NCBI GenBank assembly: GCA_014727835.1
Contig: WJMT01000038.1
Coordinates: forward strand, 1 to 38,888
Direction: 5' to 3'
Length of the DNA: 38,888 nucleotides
DNA from: Candidatus Aminicenantota bacterium
GTDB taxonomy: Bacteria > Acidobacteriota > Aminicenantia > Aminicenantales > Aminicenantaceae
In this document: positions 8,133 to 16,523 of the stretch, piece after piece
Numbering within the stretch: the stretch's first letter is position 1
Layout of the letters: every line of letters begins with the position of its first letter
Translations under genes and position numbers: made by a program
Notes under the pieces: model-generated
Told to the model about the DNA's origin: nothing
The model's database searches: none
The model's input: the letters and a program-made list of their open reading frames with translations, nothing else

Positions 8133-10934
8133 TCCTCCCGAAGAGCCAAAGGTGCAGTGGAATATTTTGACCCGGCCTATTCCGTTCCTTTGGATTTTTC
8201 CCCTCACACAGCACGCCGGTGGCGAGCCAAGACTCACACATTTTTTCTCTCCCACGCCTTCAATCACTCCGGTCTCGTCTGAAAACAGAAAAAAATAGGT
8301 GAAACCGCCTCGGATTCTTTTTTTGCGAGCATCCATCACCCGGACCACCAACTCTGCGGTCTGCCCGACCTTTTGAGGCAAGTCTTTGATCCGCAGCTCC
8401 GGCCTGTTTCCTTTGAAAAGGCTGAGACAATCCCCATTCAGGTCAAAACCGAGCACATCCAGCTGCATCTTCTTTTTTTGAGTCTCCTCCAAGTCACCCA
8501 CCCTGTGGATTCCTTTGGTTCCCCTGTAGTAATTCAGGATCTGTTCGGTTCTCTGCGGCTCTAGAGGATCCAAAGCTCCGGCTTTGATCAGAGAAAAGAG
8601 CTCAGACTTGGTCATTGAAACCCTGATGAGAAAATCTTCAAGGCAGCGGTAAGAACCTCTGCTGCGCTCCTCTATGATTTTTTGGGCTGTTTTTGTATTG
8701 AGGTGTTTGATGGACAGAAGCCCCACTCTGATACAGGTCCCTTCTTTTGTGAAGCGAAAACCACTGCGGGTCACATCCGGAGGCAGGACCTCGATCCCCA
8801 TTCTCCGGGCTTCTTCGACATAGACCGGAAGACCATAGTAACCCCCGCCCGCATTCAAAACCGCTGTGAGGTATGGAAGAGGGTGATGAGCTTTCAGATA
8901 AACAGACTGATAGGCCATGCAGGCATAGGAAGCACTGTGGGCTTTGTTGAACGAATAGGAAGAAAATCTTTCTATATGATTCCATATCTTTGTTGTTTCC
9001 ATACGGGTGTATCCTCTGTTTCGAGCCCCCTCAAAAAAACGGACTCTCAGTGGATGGTCTCTGCGCTTCTTTTTCAATATCCGCCGCAGCAGATCCCCTT
9101 CCTCAGAATTCATTCCCGCCACTCTCTCGGCCACCTGCATGACCTGCTCTTCATAAAGGAGCAGGCCTTTGGTCTCACTAAGGATCCGGGCCAGAAGGGG
9201 ATCACAGGCCAAAGGCTGGCCTTGCCGGGCCTTCAGCACAGCCTGCTTGGTCCCGCTTTGAGTCGGTCCGGGCCGGATCAAAGCCAGTGCCTGAGTCAGC
9301 TCATAAATATCCTCCGGCTTCATCTGGGAAAGCAGGTTCATCATAGCCGGACTTTCTACCTGGAAACACCCTATGGTCTGTGACCGGGAGAGAAAAGAAA
9401 AACTTTTTTTGTCATTCCAGGGCATCTTTCTCAAACCCAGCTGTTTTTTGGCTCCGGAAATGGCAGCCAATCCCCGCACAGAGAGCAAGTCCAGCTTGAT
9501 GAGTTTCAGGTCTTCTACAGCATCGCGGTCATAGTGACACATGAGAAGTCCTTTGGCTGATTCTCCAAGAGGAAGATATCTGTGGACCGGAGGGGGCGTT
9601 AAAATAATGCCTCCCACATGCAGGGAGCTCTCACAAAACACAGAAGTCAATGTCGAAGCTGCCTTCCAAATCTCCTTGCACCCGAGCGGTGACAGGTGCT
9701 TACTAAGATAAACAGGTTCCGCAAAATACGGGGTCCGTTTGCTCAGAGCTCTGGACTCTCCAGGCGGCAGGCCAAAAGCCCGCGCAGTTTCATAAACAGC
9801 GGACCGGGCCCGATAGTTTTTCACGCTGCACACAAATGCAGCCCCTGTGTTTCCCTGACCGTATGTTTCCATCACATACTCCAGAACCAGGTCTCTATAC
9901 CGGGAATCAAAGTCCAGATCAAAATCCGGAGGGTCTTTGCGGCCCGGGTTTAAAAACCGGGCAAAATACAGGTCAAAATCCACTGGATTGATGCGGGAGA
10001 TCCCCAAAAGATAAGCCAGATAAGAAGAGGCCCCTGAGCCTTTGAGATTGCAGAGGATGCCTTTCCGGCGGGCAAAATCCACCACATCATGGACCACCTG
10101 GAAATACGGGCCAAACCCAGACTTCTCAACCGCGTCCAGCTCCATCCGCGCTCGCTGTCTCTCTCTCCAGTTCAGGGACTTGGTGCTCTGCATCTTTCTC
10201 ATGATCATGTCTCTGAAAGAATCAGGGAAAAGGTCACGGGGAAGCGCGGGAACAATCCGCTCCAGAGTGAACCTGCATTTTTCCGCAATCTCAAATGTTC
10301 TGTTGAAAACCTTGTGCACGTCTGTCCCGAATTTTTTTTGAGCCAGCTCCTCCTGATGCGGTCCAAAAAATTTCATCTGCGGCTTCCACTTAGCCCACTC
10401 CGGGGGAAACGGTATTTTTTTATGAATACAGCGAACCAAGATGAGCCTCTCTGGACGTTCAATGAACTTCAGAGGATTCGCCCATACCACAGGCAGCGAG
10501 TCTTCCCCTGCCCTGTGCATCACCTTTTTGAGATTTTTAAAGTCAGCCCCCAGGTAAAAGTCCGGACCAGCCATAGCCCTGAGCTCCTCTGGAAACTCAC
10601 GCTCCTCAACCTGTGGGATATAGACCACCACCAGGCCCTGGACATCTTTTATTTTTCTGCGGTTGAAGATTTCCATCAGATTCCAATAACCTGTGCGGTC
10701 CTTGACCACAAACAAAAGCGTTTTCTTTTGAACGGTCAGCTCACAGCCGAACAGAGGGGTGACCCTATTTTGGCAGGCCGCTTTCCTCCAGCGCCCCCAG
10801 CCATAGAAAACCCCTCTGTCTGAAAGACAGGCTGCAGAAACACCCCTCTTTTTAACCCAGGAAGCCAGTTCACTCAGGAGTACACTCCCTTTTCCCTTAC
10901 TGTATACAGAATGGACCCGCAGAGGAACAAACAT
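8118..10934 (-). CDS. DnaE-type (error-prone, DnaE2-like) DNA polymerase III alpha subunit
   Basis: 938 residues from ATG 10934 (MFVPLRVHS, the usual family start); an in-frame TTG at 10955 would add 7. This is short against about 1160 for replicative DnaE and about 1050 for DnaE2. The C-family palm is intact: D337 and D339 in PPDFDLDFD and D482 in KLDLLSVRG. The fingers (RVGLLSIKHL), helix-hairpin-helix region (around 770-800) and a C-terminal OB-like segment follow. The N-terminal PHP domain is shortened and altered: the usual TDH motif reads SDR (R40), so metal-dependent proofreading or phosphatase activity is unlikely. It is third in a lexA-dinB-dnaE array, 64 nt after dinB, which implies induction in the SOS response and a role in translesion synthesis rather than bulk replication. 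No imuA is present. Confidence 0.92.
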   Translation of the reverse strand: MFVPLRVHSVYSKGKGSVLLSELASWVKKRGVSAACLSDRGVFYGWGRWRKAACQNRVTPLFGCELTVQKKTLLFVVKDRTGYWNLMEIFNRRKIKDVQGLVVVYIPQVEEREFPEELRAMAGPDFYLGADFKNLKKVMHRAGEDSLPVVWANPLKFIERPERLILVRCIHKKIPFPPEWAKWKPQMKFFGPHQEELAQKKFGTDVHKVFNRTFEIAEKCRFTLERIVPALPRDLFPDSFRDMIMRKMQSTKSLNWRERQRARMELDAVEKSGFGPYFQVVHDVVDFARRKGILCNLKGSGASSYLAYLLGISRINPVDFDLYFARFLNPGRKDPPDFDLDFDSRYRDLVLEYVMETYGQGNTGAAFVCSVKNYRARSAVYETARAFGLPPGESRALSKRTPYFAEPVYLSKHLSPLGCKEIWKAASTLTSVFCESSLHVGGIILTPPPVHRYLPLGESAKGLLMCHYDRDAVEDLKLIKLDLLSVRGLAAISGAKKQLGLRKMPWNDKKSFSFLSRSQTIGCFQVESPAMMNLLSQMKPEDIYELTQALALIRPGPTQSGTKQAVLKARQGQPLACDPLLARILSETKGLLLYEEQVMQVAERVAGMNSEEGDLLRRILKKKRRDHPLRVRFFEGARNRGYTRMETTKIWNHIERFSSYSFNKAHSASYACMAYQSVYLKAHHPLPYLTAVLNAGGGYYGLPVYVEEARRMGIEVLPPDVTRSGFRFTKEGTCIRVGLLSIKHLNTKTAQKIIEERSRGSYRCLEDFLIRVSMTKSELFSLIKAGALDPLEPQRTEQILNYYRGTKGIHRVGDLEETQKKKMQLDVLGFDLNGDCLSLFKGNRPELRIKDLPQKVGQTAELVVRVMDARKKRIRGGFTYFFLFSDETGVIEGVGEKKCVSLGSPPACCVRGKIQRNGIGRVKIFHCTFGSSGGLKRL

Positions 10935-10998
10935 CTCTTCTCTATATGCCTCCAAAAATCATGGTGCACTCCACTGAAAAAAACAGAAAACAGCGAAC

Positions 10999-12222
10999 CT
11001 ATTTGGTGAGCGAAGCGGTTTTGAGAACAAAACCACGCTCCTTGGTGGAACGGTACACTTCCTCCAGCATCTTTTCCCTGGCTGTGAGCACAGCAGCGAA
11101 TCCATATCTCTCTCTCACCTCAGACACAGCTGAACCCAGACGCTCTTTGTGGGGAGAATAAGACTCAAACAAAGACAGAGTCCGACTTCTGACCAAATCC
11201 GAGGCTTTGACCCCCACCAAACGCAGGGATAAACGAGCGCCCTGAAACAGCTCTGAAAACAATTCCCGGGCGATCCGGTAGATGTCATCCATCTCTTGAA
11301 CCGGATTCACCAGCAGCCTCCGGCGGCCCTCGGTCTTGAAATCAGACCAACGGACTTTGAGCTCTATGATATGACTGAAAAGCCGGTCTTTTCTCAGGGC
11401 TAAACTCAAACGGTCACAGAGATAAGCCAGGTGAGCCAGGAGGAGCCTCTTTTCCCAGATATCCTTAAGAAAAGTGGTCTCCCGGGAAATGGATTTCTGC
11501 CTGTCAGACGATTCCAAAGGGCGGTCATCAATACCATGAGATTGAAGACGGATCTCCTCCCCTTTCAAACCAAAAAGCGCCCTCAGAGTCGCCCGGGGCA
11601 GGCCCCAAAGGTCTTTGATCTGACGGATATTGAGCAGATGAAGCACAGCCTGGGCTTTGGGACCAATCCCTGGAAGAGATGCGATGGAGAGCTCCTTCAG
11701 GAATGACTCTTCATGGCCCGGCTTAATGTGCACCAGTCCTCCGGGTTTGGCTTGATTGGTCGCTAATTTGGCTAATATCTTGTTCGCGCCGATGCCCACG
11801 GATACAGAAAGCTTCAATTCTTTCTCAATGGTTTGTTTGATCTGCTGGCTGGCTTTTGAAAAGCACGAATAAAGAGCCCGGCAGCGGCTGAGGTCCAGAT
11901 AAGCCTCATCCAGGGACGCCATCTCTATATCCGGAGTGTAACGGGAAAGGATTTTGTGAAATCCTTTGGAAAAAGCAGCATAGACCCGGTGATTGCCCCT
12001 GACAAAGATGCCGTGAGGGCACAACTGATAAGCCTTTTGAAGAGACATGCCTGAATGCACTCCGTACTTTCTGGCTTCATAAGAAGCGGTGGACGCCACT
12101 CCTCTTTCATAGGGAAGCCCGCCCACAATCACTGGCTTTCCTTCAAGTGAAGGGTCCAGAAGCTTTTCCACCGAGGCAAAGAACGCATCGATATCAATAT
12201 GGACAATACACCGTGTTGTCAA
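10999..12222 (-). CDS. dinB: Y-family DNA polymerase IV (DinB)
   Basis: 407 residues from a TTG at 12222, selected because AAGGAG (12231-12236) is 8 nt upstream; the TTG at 12228 would be only 2 nt from it. Catalytic acidic residues are all present: D10 in HIDIDAFFASVE and D105/E106 in SLDEAYLDL. The steric-gate region (DAFFASVE), the thumb helix-hairpin-helix motif (LPGIGPKAQAVL) and the little-finger domain follow. TLSLF at 348-352 resembles a beta-clamp-binding motif. The intact active site separates it from ImuB, the inactive Y-family partner in classical imuAB-dnaE2 cassettes. It sits between lexA (47-nt gap) and the DnaE-type polymerase on one strand, so it is probably SOS-controlled and acts in translesion synthesis. 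Confidence 0.93.
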   Translation of the reverse strand: MTTRCIVHIDIDAFFASVEKLLDPSLEGKPVIVGGLPYERGVASTASYEARKYGVHSGMSLQKAYQLCPHGIFVRGNHRVYAAFSKGFHKILSRYTPDIEMASLDEAYLDLSRCRALYSCFSKASQQIKQTIEKELKLSVSVGIGANKILAKLATNQAKPGGLVHIKPGHEESFLKELSIASLPGIGPKAQAVLHLLNIRQIKDLWGLPRATLRALFGLKGEEIRLQSHGIDDRPLESSDRQKSISRETTFLKDIWEKRLLLAHLAYLCDRLSLALRKDRLFSHIIELKVRWSDFKTEGRRRLLVNPVQEMDDIYRIARELFSELFQGARLSLRLVGVKASDLVRSRTLSLFESYSPHKERLGSAVSEVRERYGFAAVLTAREKMLEEVYRSTKERGFVLKTASLTK

Positions 12223-12230
12223 TATCAACG

Positions 12231-12236
12231 CTCCTT
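12231..12236 (-). promoter_or_regulatory. Ribosome binding site setting the dinB TTG start
   Basis: AAGGAG on the minus strand, 8 nt from the TTG at 12222 and 2 nt from the alternative TTG at 12228, so it favours the shorter protein. Confidence 0.65.
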
Positions 12237-12269
12237 ATTTTTAAAATCGGGAAACCGAGCCAGCTGGGC

Positions 12270-12884
12270 TCAATATTTCCGCAGGACTCCGATAACCCGC
12301 CCCAGTATTTTCAGTTCTGAGACCTGCATGGGTTTGAATTCAGGATTCTCGGGAATCAAAAACACATTCCCGTTTTCCAGCTTTAACCTCTTTAGAGTGA
12401 TGGACCCGTCATCCAGAACAGCCACCACCATCTCCCCTGAACTGGCTGTATTGGTCCGCTCCAAAAGCACCCGGTCGCCATCATCTATATAAGCATCCAC
12501 CATACTCTTGCCTTCGATCTGGACACAAAACACATTTCCCTGCTTGCGTCCCAGCATCCACTCCGGGACATCCACTGCTTCGTCACTGGTGTCAAACGCT
12601 TCTTTGGGATCCCCGGCAGGGACCAAGCCCGCTAAAGGCACCTGAACTCGGGGCACTACAGAGGGCAAACCAGCCAGTTTGATTTCCCCTTTTTCCTTTC
12701 GCAAATATCCCTTTTTCTCGATACTGGAGAGATGCTTGAACACAGCGGACGGACTGGGGATACCCAGGATTCCGGCTAACTGACGGATGGTGGGGGAATA
12801 GCCGTTCTTGCGGATAAAATCCTTCACTGCATCCAAAACCTTTTTTTGCCTTTGAGTCAATTCCTGCCTTGTTCTGTTCACCAT
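12270..12884 (-). CDS. lexA: LexA repressor (SOS regulator)
   Basis: 204 residues from ATG 12884; a GTG at 12893 would add 3. An AGGTG element lies 6 nt before the ATG. An N-terminal winged helix (LTQRQKKVLDAVKDFI, SPTIRQLAGILG) binds DNA. The C-terminal S24 self-cleavage domain has the scissile Ala-Gly pair A90-G91 (VPAGDP), nucleophile S127 in GKSMVDA and general base K165 in SITLKRL. On DNA damage, RecA filaments stimulate autocleavage and derepress target genes. It is first in the lexA-dinB-dnaE array and is preceded by a good promoter overlapped by an inverted repeat, so autoregulation is expected. The operator sequence used in this lineage cannot be assigned from one site. Confidence 0.96.
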   Translation of the reverse strand: MVNRTRQELTQRQKKVLDAVKDFIRKNGYSPTIRQLAGILGIPSPSAVFKHLSSIEKKGYLRKEKGEIKLAGLPSVVPRVQVPLAGLVPAGDPKEAFDTSDEAVDVPEWMLGRKQGNVFCVQIEGKSMVDAYIDDGDRVLLERTNTASSGEMVVAVLDDGSITLKRLKLENGNVFLIPENPEFKPMQVSELKILGRVIGVLRKY

Positions 12885-12904
12885 TTTGTTCACCTATTTT
12901 CTAT

Positions 12905-12933
12905 AAGATAATTCCATCCAACAGAATTGTCAA
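12905..12933 (-). promoter_or_regulatory. Sigma-70-type promoter for lexA-dinB-dnaE
   Basis: On the minus strand: a perfect -35 TTGACA (12928-12933), a 17-nt spacer and -10 TATCTT (12905-12910), about 20 nt before the lexA start. Confidence 0.6.
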
Positions 12934-12952
12934 GAAAAAATTAAAATTGACA
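12928..12952. promoter_or_regulatory. Inverted repeat over the lexA -35 box, candidate operator
   Basis: Arms TGTCAA (12928-12933) and TTGACA (12947-12952) are separated by 13 A/T-rich nt. The proximal arm is the lexA -35 element itself, so a bound repressor would block it. Assignment to LexA rests on position only. Confidence 0.3.
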
Positions 12953-12981
12953 GTGAAAATCAGATATGGCTTGTGCTCCCT

Positions 12982-13015
12982 GTCATCACGAGGAGCAGAG
13001 CCACGAAACCAACTC
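12982..13015 (+). repeat. Degenerate dispersed repeat of the GTCATTGCGAGGAGCG type, copy 2
   Basis: GTCATCACGAGGAGCAGAGC through AACCAACTC, in the gap between lexA and the flavoredoxin-like gene. It matches the copy at 1190-1223 at 25 of 34 positions. Confidence 0.45.
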
Positions 13016-13050
13016 ATTCGCCCTTATTGTTTGTAAAGGAAGGATGAACA

Positions 13051-13079
13051 TAGAAAAGAGCTGGTGTTTTTATTATAAT
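13051..13079 (+). promoter_or_regulatory. Possible promoter for the flavoredoxin-like gene
   Basis: A perfect -10 TATAAT (13074-13079) has a weak -35 TAGAAA (13051-13056) at 17 nt. The transcript would start near the AAGGAG at 13086-13091, giving a very short leader. Confidence 0.35.
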
Positions 13080-13098
13080 CATCATAAGGAGAAATTTC

Positions 13099-13674
13099 AT
13101 GAAAAAATCTTTGGGAGCAAAGCCCATTGCATACCCGGCGCCTGTTTGGGTGGTCGGTTCTTATGACAGTTCTGGAAAGCCCAACCTGATGACAGCGGCT
13201 TGGGGCGGGATCTGCTGTTCCAATCCCCCATCCATCACCATCTCTTTAAGGAAAGGCCGGTACACCTTCCAATGCATCAAAGAGAGTAAAGGATTTACCG
13301 TGAATATTCCTTCAGAAAAATATGCTGCAGAAGCAGATTATGTGGGAATGGTTTCCGGAAAGGATGTGGATAAATTCGCTGTAACAGGGCTCACTGAAGA
13401 AAAGGCCGAATTTGTGGACGCACCCTATGTGAAAGAGTTCCCTCTTATCCTGGAATGCACACTGAGTCAGACCCATAAAGTGGGTGTTCATATTCAATTC
13501 ATAGGGACGATTTTAGATGTGAAAGCAGATGAATCAGTTTTGGGCGATGACGATCTTCCTTTGCTTGACAAAATCAAGCCTATTCTTTTTGCTCCAGTGA
13601 GCTACTCATACTACAGGTCAGGCCGATTGCTGGGAACAGCTTTTTCTATGGGAGACAAATTCAAGAATCAGTGA
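13099..13674 (+). CDS. Flavin reductase-like, FMN-binding split-barrel protein (flavoredoxin type)
   Basis: 191 residues from ATG 13099 with AAGGAG 7 nt upstream. The sequence shows the flavin reductase-like fold: an N-terminal KPIAYPAPVWVVGSYD strand, the flavin-contact region PNLMTAAWGGICCSNPPSITISLRK and a C-terminal YYRSGRLLGTAFSMG segment. Relatives such as Desulfovibrio flavoredoxin bind FMN and pass electrons between reduced cofactors and acceptors. The two adjacent cysteines (ICC) in the flavin region are worth noting. It is followed 12 nt later by a DUF456 membrane protein, so the two are probably co-transcribed. The electron partner is unknown. Confidence 0.85.
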   Translation: MKKSLGAKPIAYPAPVWVVGSYDSSGKPNLMTAAWGGICCSNPPSITISLRKGRYTFQCIKESKGFTVNIPSEKYAAEADYVGMVSGKDVDKFAVTGLTEEKAEFVDAPYVKEFPLILECTLSQTHKVGVHIQFIGTILDVKADESVLGDDDLPLLDKIKPILFAPVSYSYYRSGRLLGTAFSMGDKFKNQ

Positions 13675-13686
13675 GTCTGTATAGAG

Positions 13687-14160
13687 ATGATTGTTCTGAT
13701 TGCGATCGGATTCCTTTTTCTTATCATCGGGATCATCGGCTGTATTCTCCCGGGCCTTGCCGGGCCCCCTTTCAGCTACATGGCTCTGATCCTTTTGTCT
13801 ATTGCCAAAAAATGGGAAGCCTTCAGTACTGAATTTTTGCTGGTCATGGCAGGAATCACTCTTGTGGTCACATCACTGGATTATGTGATGCCTGCAGCCG
13901 GAGCCAAAAGGTTTGGTTCTTCCAAAGCCGGATTTTGGGGGGCTGTGCTCGGTATGATCATCGGATTGATCTACGCACCACCCCTTGGTATGATCATCGG
14001 AGCTTTTTTAGGTGCTTTTGTGGCTGAACTCCTGGCAGGAAAACAGGGATATGATGCACTGAGAGCAGGCTGGGGCGTGTTCATCGGAGTTATGGTGAGT
14101 ATGGTACTCAAGCTGACAGCCTCAGGAGTGATGACGTTTTATTTTATCAAAGCCCTCTAA
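13687..14160 (+). CDS. DUF456 family small membrane protein
   Basis: 157 residues, almost wholly hydrophobic. There are about four to five membrane segments, with glycine-rich packing motifs typical of DUF456 (GCILPGLAGPPFSY, GAVLGMIIGLIYAPPLGMII, GAFLGAFVAELLAG). The family has no established function. The start at ATG 13687 lies 12 nt after the flavoredoxin-like stop, with only a weak GAG in front, so translation may be coupled to the upstream gene. Base use resembles the neighbours. Confidence 0.85.
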   Translation: MIVLIAIGFLFLIIGIIGCILPGLAGPPFSYMALILLSIAKKWEAFSTEFLLVMAGITLVVTSLDYVMPAAGAKRFGSSKAGFWGAVLGMIIGLIYAPPLGMIIGAFLGAFVAELLAGKQGYDALRAGWGVFIGVMVSMVLKLTASGVMTFYFIKAL

Positions 14161-14230
14161 TATAGGCTGTTCACAAACCAAAGGCGCTGGAGATGCAGGC
14201 TGATTTGATGAATAGTTCAGGTTTTAATGG

Positions 14231-14258
14231 TTGACTTCAAACCGCCATGCTATATAAA
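14231..14258 (+). promoter_or_regulatory. Promoter for tdh-kbl
   Basis: -35 TTGACT (14231-14236), a 16-nt spacer and -10 TATAAA (14253-14258). The predicted start near 14265 leaves a leader of under 10 nt before the ATG at 14274, consistent with the absence of a Shine-Dalgarno sequence there. Confidence 0.5.
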
Positions 14259-14273
14259 ATCTAAATCAATATA

Positions 14274-15245
14274 ATGAACAAAAAAGAAAAAATACTCGTC
14301 ACCGGAGCAGCAGGCCAGATCGGCTCTGAACTGACCCCTCTATTAAGAGAAAGATACGGGAACATCCAGGTCATTGCTTCGGACATAAAGACAGATATCC
14401 CCTCTGACCTCAAAGACTCGGGGCCCTTTGAGCATTTGGATGTTCTCTCCAATGAACGTCTCTTTGAAGTGGTCAAAAAACACCGCATAACCCTGATTTT
14501 TCATATGTCAGCCATCCTGTCTGCTTCCGGAGAACAAAATCCCCAACATGCCTGGAAGGTCAACATTGAAGGGACCCGAAATATACTGGAGATCAGCAAA
14601 GATTCAGAGGTTAAAAAATTATTTATTCCCAGTTCCATTGCCGCATTTGGTCCCAGCACCCCCAGGGAAGACACTCCTCAGGAGACCATACTCAGGCCCA
14701 ACACTGTATATGGCATCACCAAAGTCGCCGGAGAATTGTTGAGCAATTATTATGTGGCCCGTTACAAGCTGGATGTTCGGGGATGCCGGTATCCTGGGAT
14801 CATAAGCCACAAAACATTGCCGGGAGGAGGGACCACAGATTATGCAGTGGCCATATTTTACGAAGCTGTGAGAAAGAAAACATACACTTGTTTTGTGAAT
14901 AAAGAGACCATGCTGCCCATGATGTACATGCCAGACTGCCTCAAAGCCACCCTGGACCTAATGGATGCAAATTTCAAAAAGCTCCAACACCATGCGGATT
15001 TCAATGTGGCGGGCATGAGTTTCAAAGTCCATGAATTAGCCCGCGAAATAAAAAAACACATTCCGGATTTCACCATATCATATGAACCCGATTACAGACA
15101 AAAGATCGCAGACACGTGGCCCCGCACCATTGATGACTCTGCAGCCCGGCAGGAATGGGGATGGGAGCCTGAATATGACCTCTCCTCCATGACTGAAGAT
15201 ATGCTGAAAGAGCTCCGGCGAAGGCACCAGGAATCCGGCCTTTAA
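14274..15245 (+). CDS. tdh: L-threonine 3-dehydrogenase, SDR (epimerase-like) type
   Basis: 323 residues. Extended short-chain dehydrogenase fold: a nucleotide-binding GAAGQIG motif (residues 11-17) and the catalytic pair Y146/K150 in YGITK with the upstream SSIAAFGP serine motif. Overall sequence and length fit NAD-dependent L-threonine 3-dehydrogenases of the epimerase-like type, which oxidise threonine to 2-amino-3-ketobutyrate. The strongest support is context: the next gene, 46 nt downstream, is the ligase/acetyltransferase that uses this unstable product. No Shine-Dalgarno precedes the ATG; the nearby promoter suggests a leaderless or nearly leaderless message. A sugar-nucleotide epimerase is the main alternative but less likely given kbl. 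Confidence 0.88.
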   Translation: MNKKEKILVTGAAGQIGSELTPLLRERYGNIQVIASDIKTDIPSDLKDSGPFEHLDVLSNERLFEVVKKHRITLIFHMSAILSASGEQNPQHAWKVNIEGTRNILEISKDSEVKKLFIPSSIAAFGPSTPREDTPQETILRPNTVYGITKVAGELLSNYYVARYKLDVRGCRYPGIISHKTLPGGGTTDYAVAIFYEAVRKKTYTCFVNKETMLPMMYMPDCLKATLDLMDANFKKLQHHADFNVAGMSFKVHELAREIKKHIPDFTISYEPDYRQKIADTWPRTIDDSAARQEWGWEPEYDLSSMTEDMLKELRRRHQESGL

Positions 15246-15291
15246 GATCAAATCATATTTTATATAAAGAAATTTTAATGGGAGGAAACTC

Positions 15292-16491
15292 ATGTACAAG
15301 AACATGAAAAAACACCTAATAAAAGAAATCGATTCCATCAGAAAATCCGGCCTTTATAAAGAGGAAAGGATCATAACTACACCCCAAGGAGCTGAAATTG
15401 AAGTCCAATCAGGAGAAAAGGTGCTGAATTTTTGTGCCAACAACTACTTGGGCCTCTCCAGTCACCCCAAAGTGATTGAGGCTGCCCACAACACACTGGA
15501 TCAACATGGTTATGGGATGAGTTCGGTGAGATTCATCTGCGGCACTCAGAACATTCACAAAACACTGGAAAGCAAAATCTCAAAATTCCTTAAAGTGGAT
15601 GACACGTTGCTTTATGCGGCCTGTTTTGATGCCAACGGAGGTGCTTTTGAACCTCTCTTGGGAAAAGAGGATGCCATCATCACAGATGAGCTCAATCACG
15701 CGTCTATCATTGACGGAATCCGTTTGTGCAAAGCCCAAAGGTTTATATACAAACACAGTGACATGGCTGACCTTGAAGAACAGCTCAAGAAAAGCCAAAA
15801 AGCCAGGTATCGGCTCATTGCCACAGATGGTGTCTTCTCTATGGACGGGGATATTGCCCAAGTGGGTCAAATCTGTGACCTGGCAGAAAAATACAACGCC
15901 CTGGTGCTGGTGGATGACTCTCATGCCACTGGTTTTATAGGGAAAACCGGCAGAGGGACTCCGGAATACAGAGATGCAGAGGAACGAGTGGATATCATCA
16001 CTTCGACCTTAGGGAAGGCTCTGGGAGGAGCATCCGGAGGATTCATCTCCGGACGTAAGGAAATCATCGATCTCTACCGGCAGCGTTCCCGACCCTATCT
16101 GTTCAGCAACACCCTATCCCCTGTGGTCACCGGAGCTTCCATAGCCGTGCTTGACCTTCTGAGTGAGACCACTGAATTAAGGGACAAGTTAGAGCAAAAC
16201 ACTCAATATTTCAGAGACAAAATGACCGAAGCCGGATTTGACATCAAACCCGGGATCCATCCCATTGTTCCCATTATGCTGGAAAAGTTCGAAAAGGATG
16301 CCCAGCTGTCCCAGGACATGGCAGATGACCTGCTGAAAGAAGGCGTTTATGTGATCGGTTTCTTTTATCCTGTGGTGCCTAAAGGCCAATCCAGGATCCG
16401 GGTCCAGCTCTCAGCTGCCCATAAGCAGCCTCACCTGGAAAGAGCCATCCAAGCGTTTGTCAAAGTAGGAAAAAAACACGGCGTGATCTAA
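15292..16491 (+). CDS. kbl: Glycine C-acetyltransferase (2-amino-3-ketobutyrate CoA ligase)
   Basis: 399 residues, matching the 398 of E. coli Kbl. A PLP-dependent alpha-oxoamine synthase that cleaves 2-amino-3-ketobutyrate with CoA to glycine and acetyl-CoA. PLP features: [43 protein letters not shown] with the cofactor-contacting Asp and His, and the Schiff-base lysine K242 in [10 protein letters not shown]. The ATG at 15292 has GGAGG 6 nt upstream. It forms an operon with tdh, giving a complete two-step threonine-to-glycine route. The acetyl-CoA released could be turned into acetate and ATP by the Pta-AckA pair in this window (inference). Confidence 0.95.
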   Translation: MYKNMKKHLIKEIDSIRKSGLYKEERIITTPQGAEIEVQSGEKVLNFCANNYLGLSSHPKVIEAAHNTLDQHGYGMSSVRFICGTQNIHKTLESKISKFLKVDDTLLYAACFDANGGAFEPLLGKEDAIITDELNHASIIDGIRLCKAQRFIYKHSDMADLEEQLKKSQKARYRLIATDGVFSMDGDIAQVGQICDLAEKYNALVLVDDSHATGFIGKTGRGTPEYRDAEERVDIITSTLGKALGGASGGFISGRKEIIDLYRQRSRPYLFSNTLSPVVTGASIAVLDLLSETTELRDKLEQNTQYFRDKMTEAGFDIKPGIHPIVPIMLEKFEKDAQLSQDMADDLLKEGVYVIGFFYPVVPKGQSRIRVQLSAAHKQPHLERAIQAFVKVGKKHGVI

Positions 16492-16500
16492 CTTGGACTC

Positions 16501-16523
16501 TTCATAAAAAACAGCGATGTCTT
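16501..16523 (+). repeat. Direct repeat flanking acpS, copy 1
   Basis: TTCATAAAAAACAGCGATG, followed by TCTTT. A near copy (TTCATAAAAAAATAGCGATG, then CCTTC) lies at 16914-16937, so the two copies bracket the acpS gene. Confidence 0.45.

Noticed and set aside
8682-9383. Plus-strand open frame of 233 codons opposite the DnaE-type polymerase
   Set aside because: It lies wholly antisense to a gene with strong family motifs and shows no recognisable domain or ribosome site; a shadow frame.
10089-10823. Plus-strand open frame of 244 codons opposite the DnaE-type polymerase N-terminus
   Set aside because: Antisense to a conserved gene and without protein-family features.
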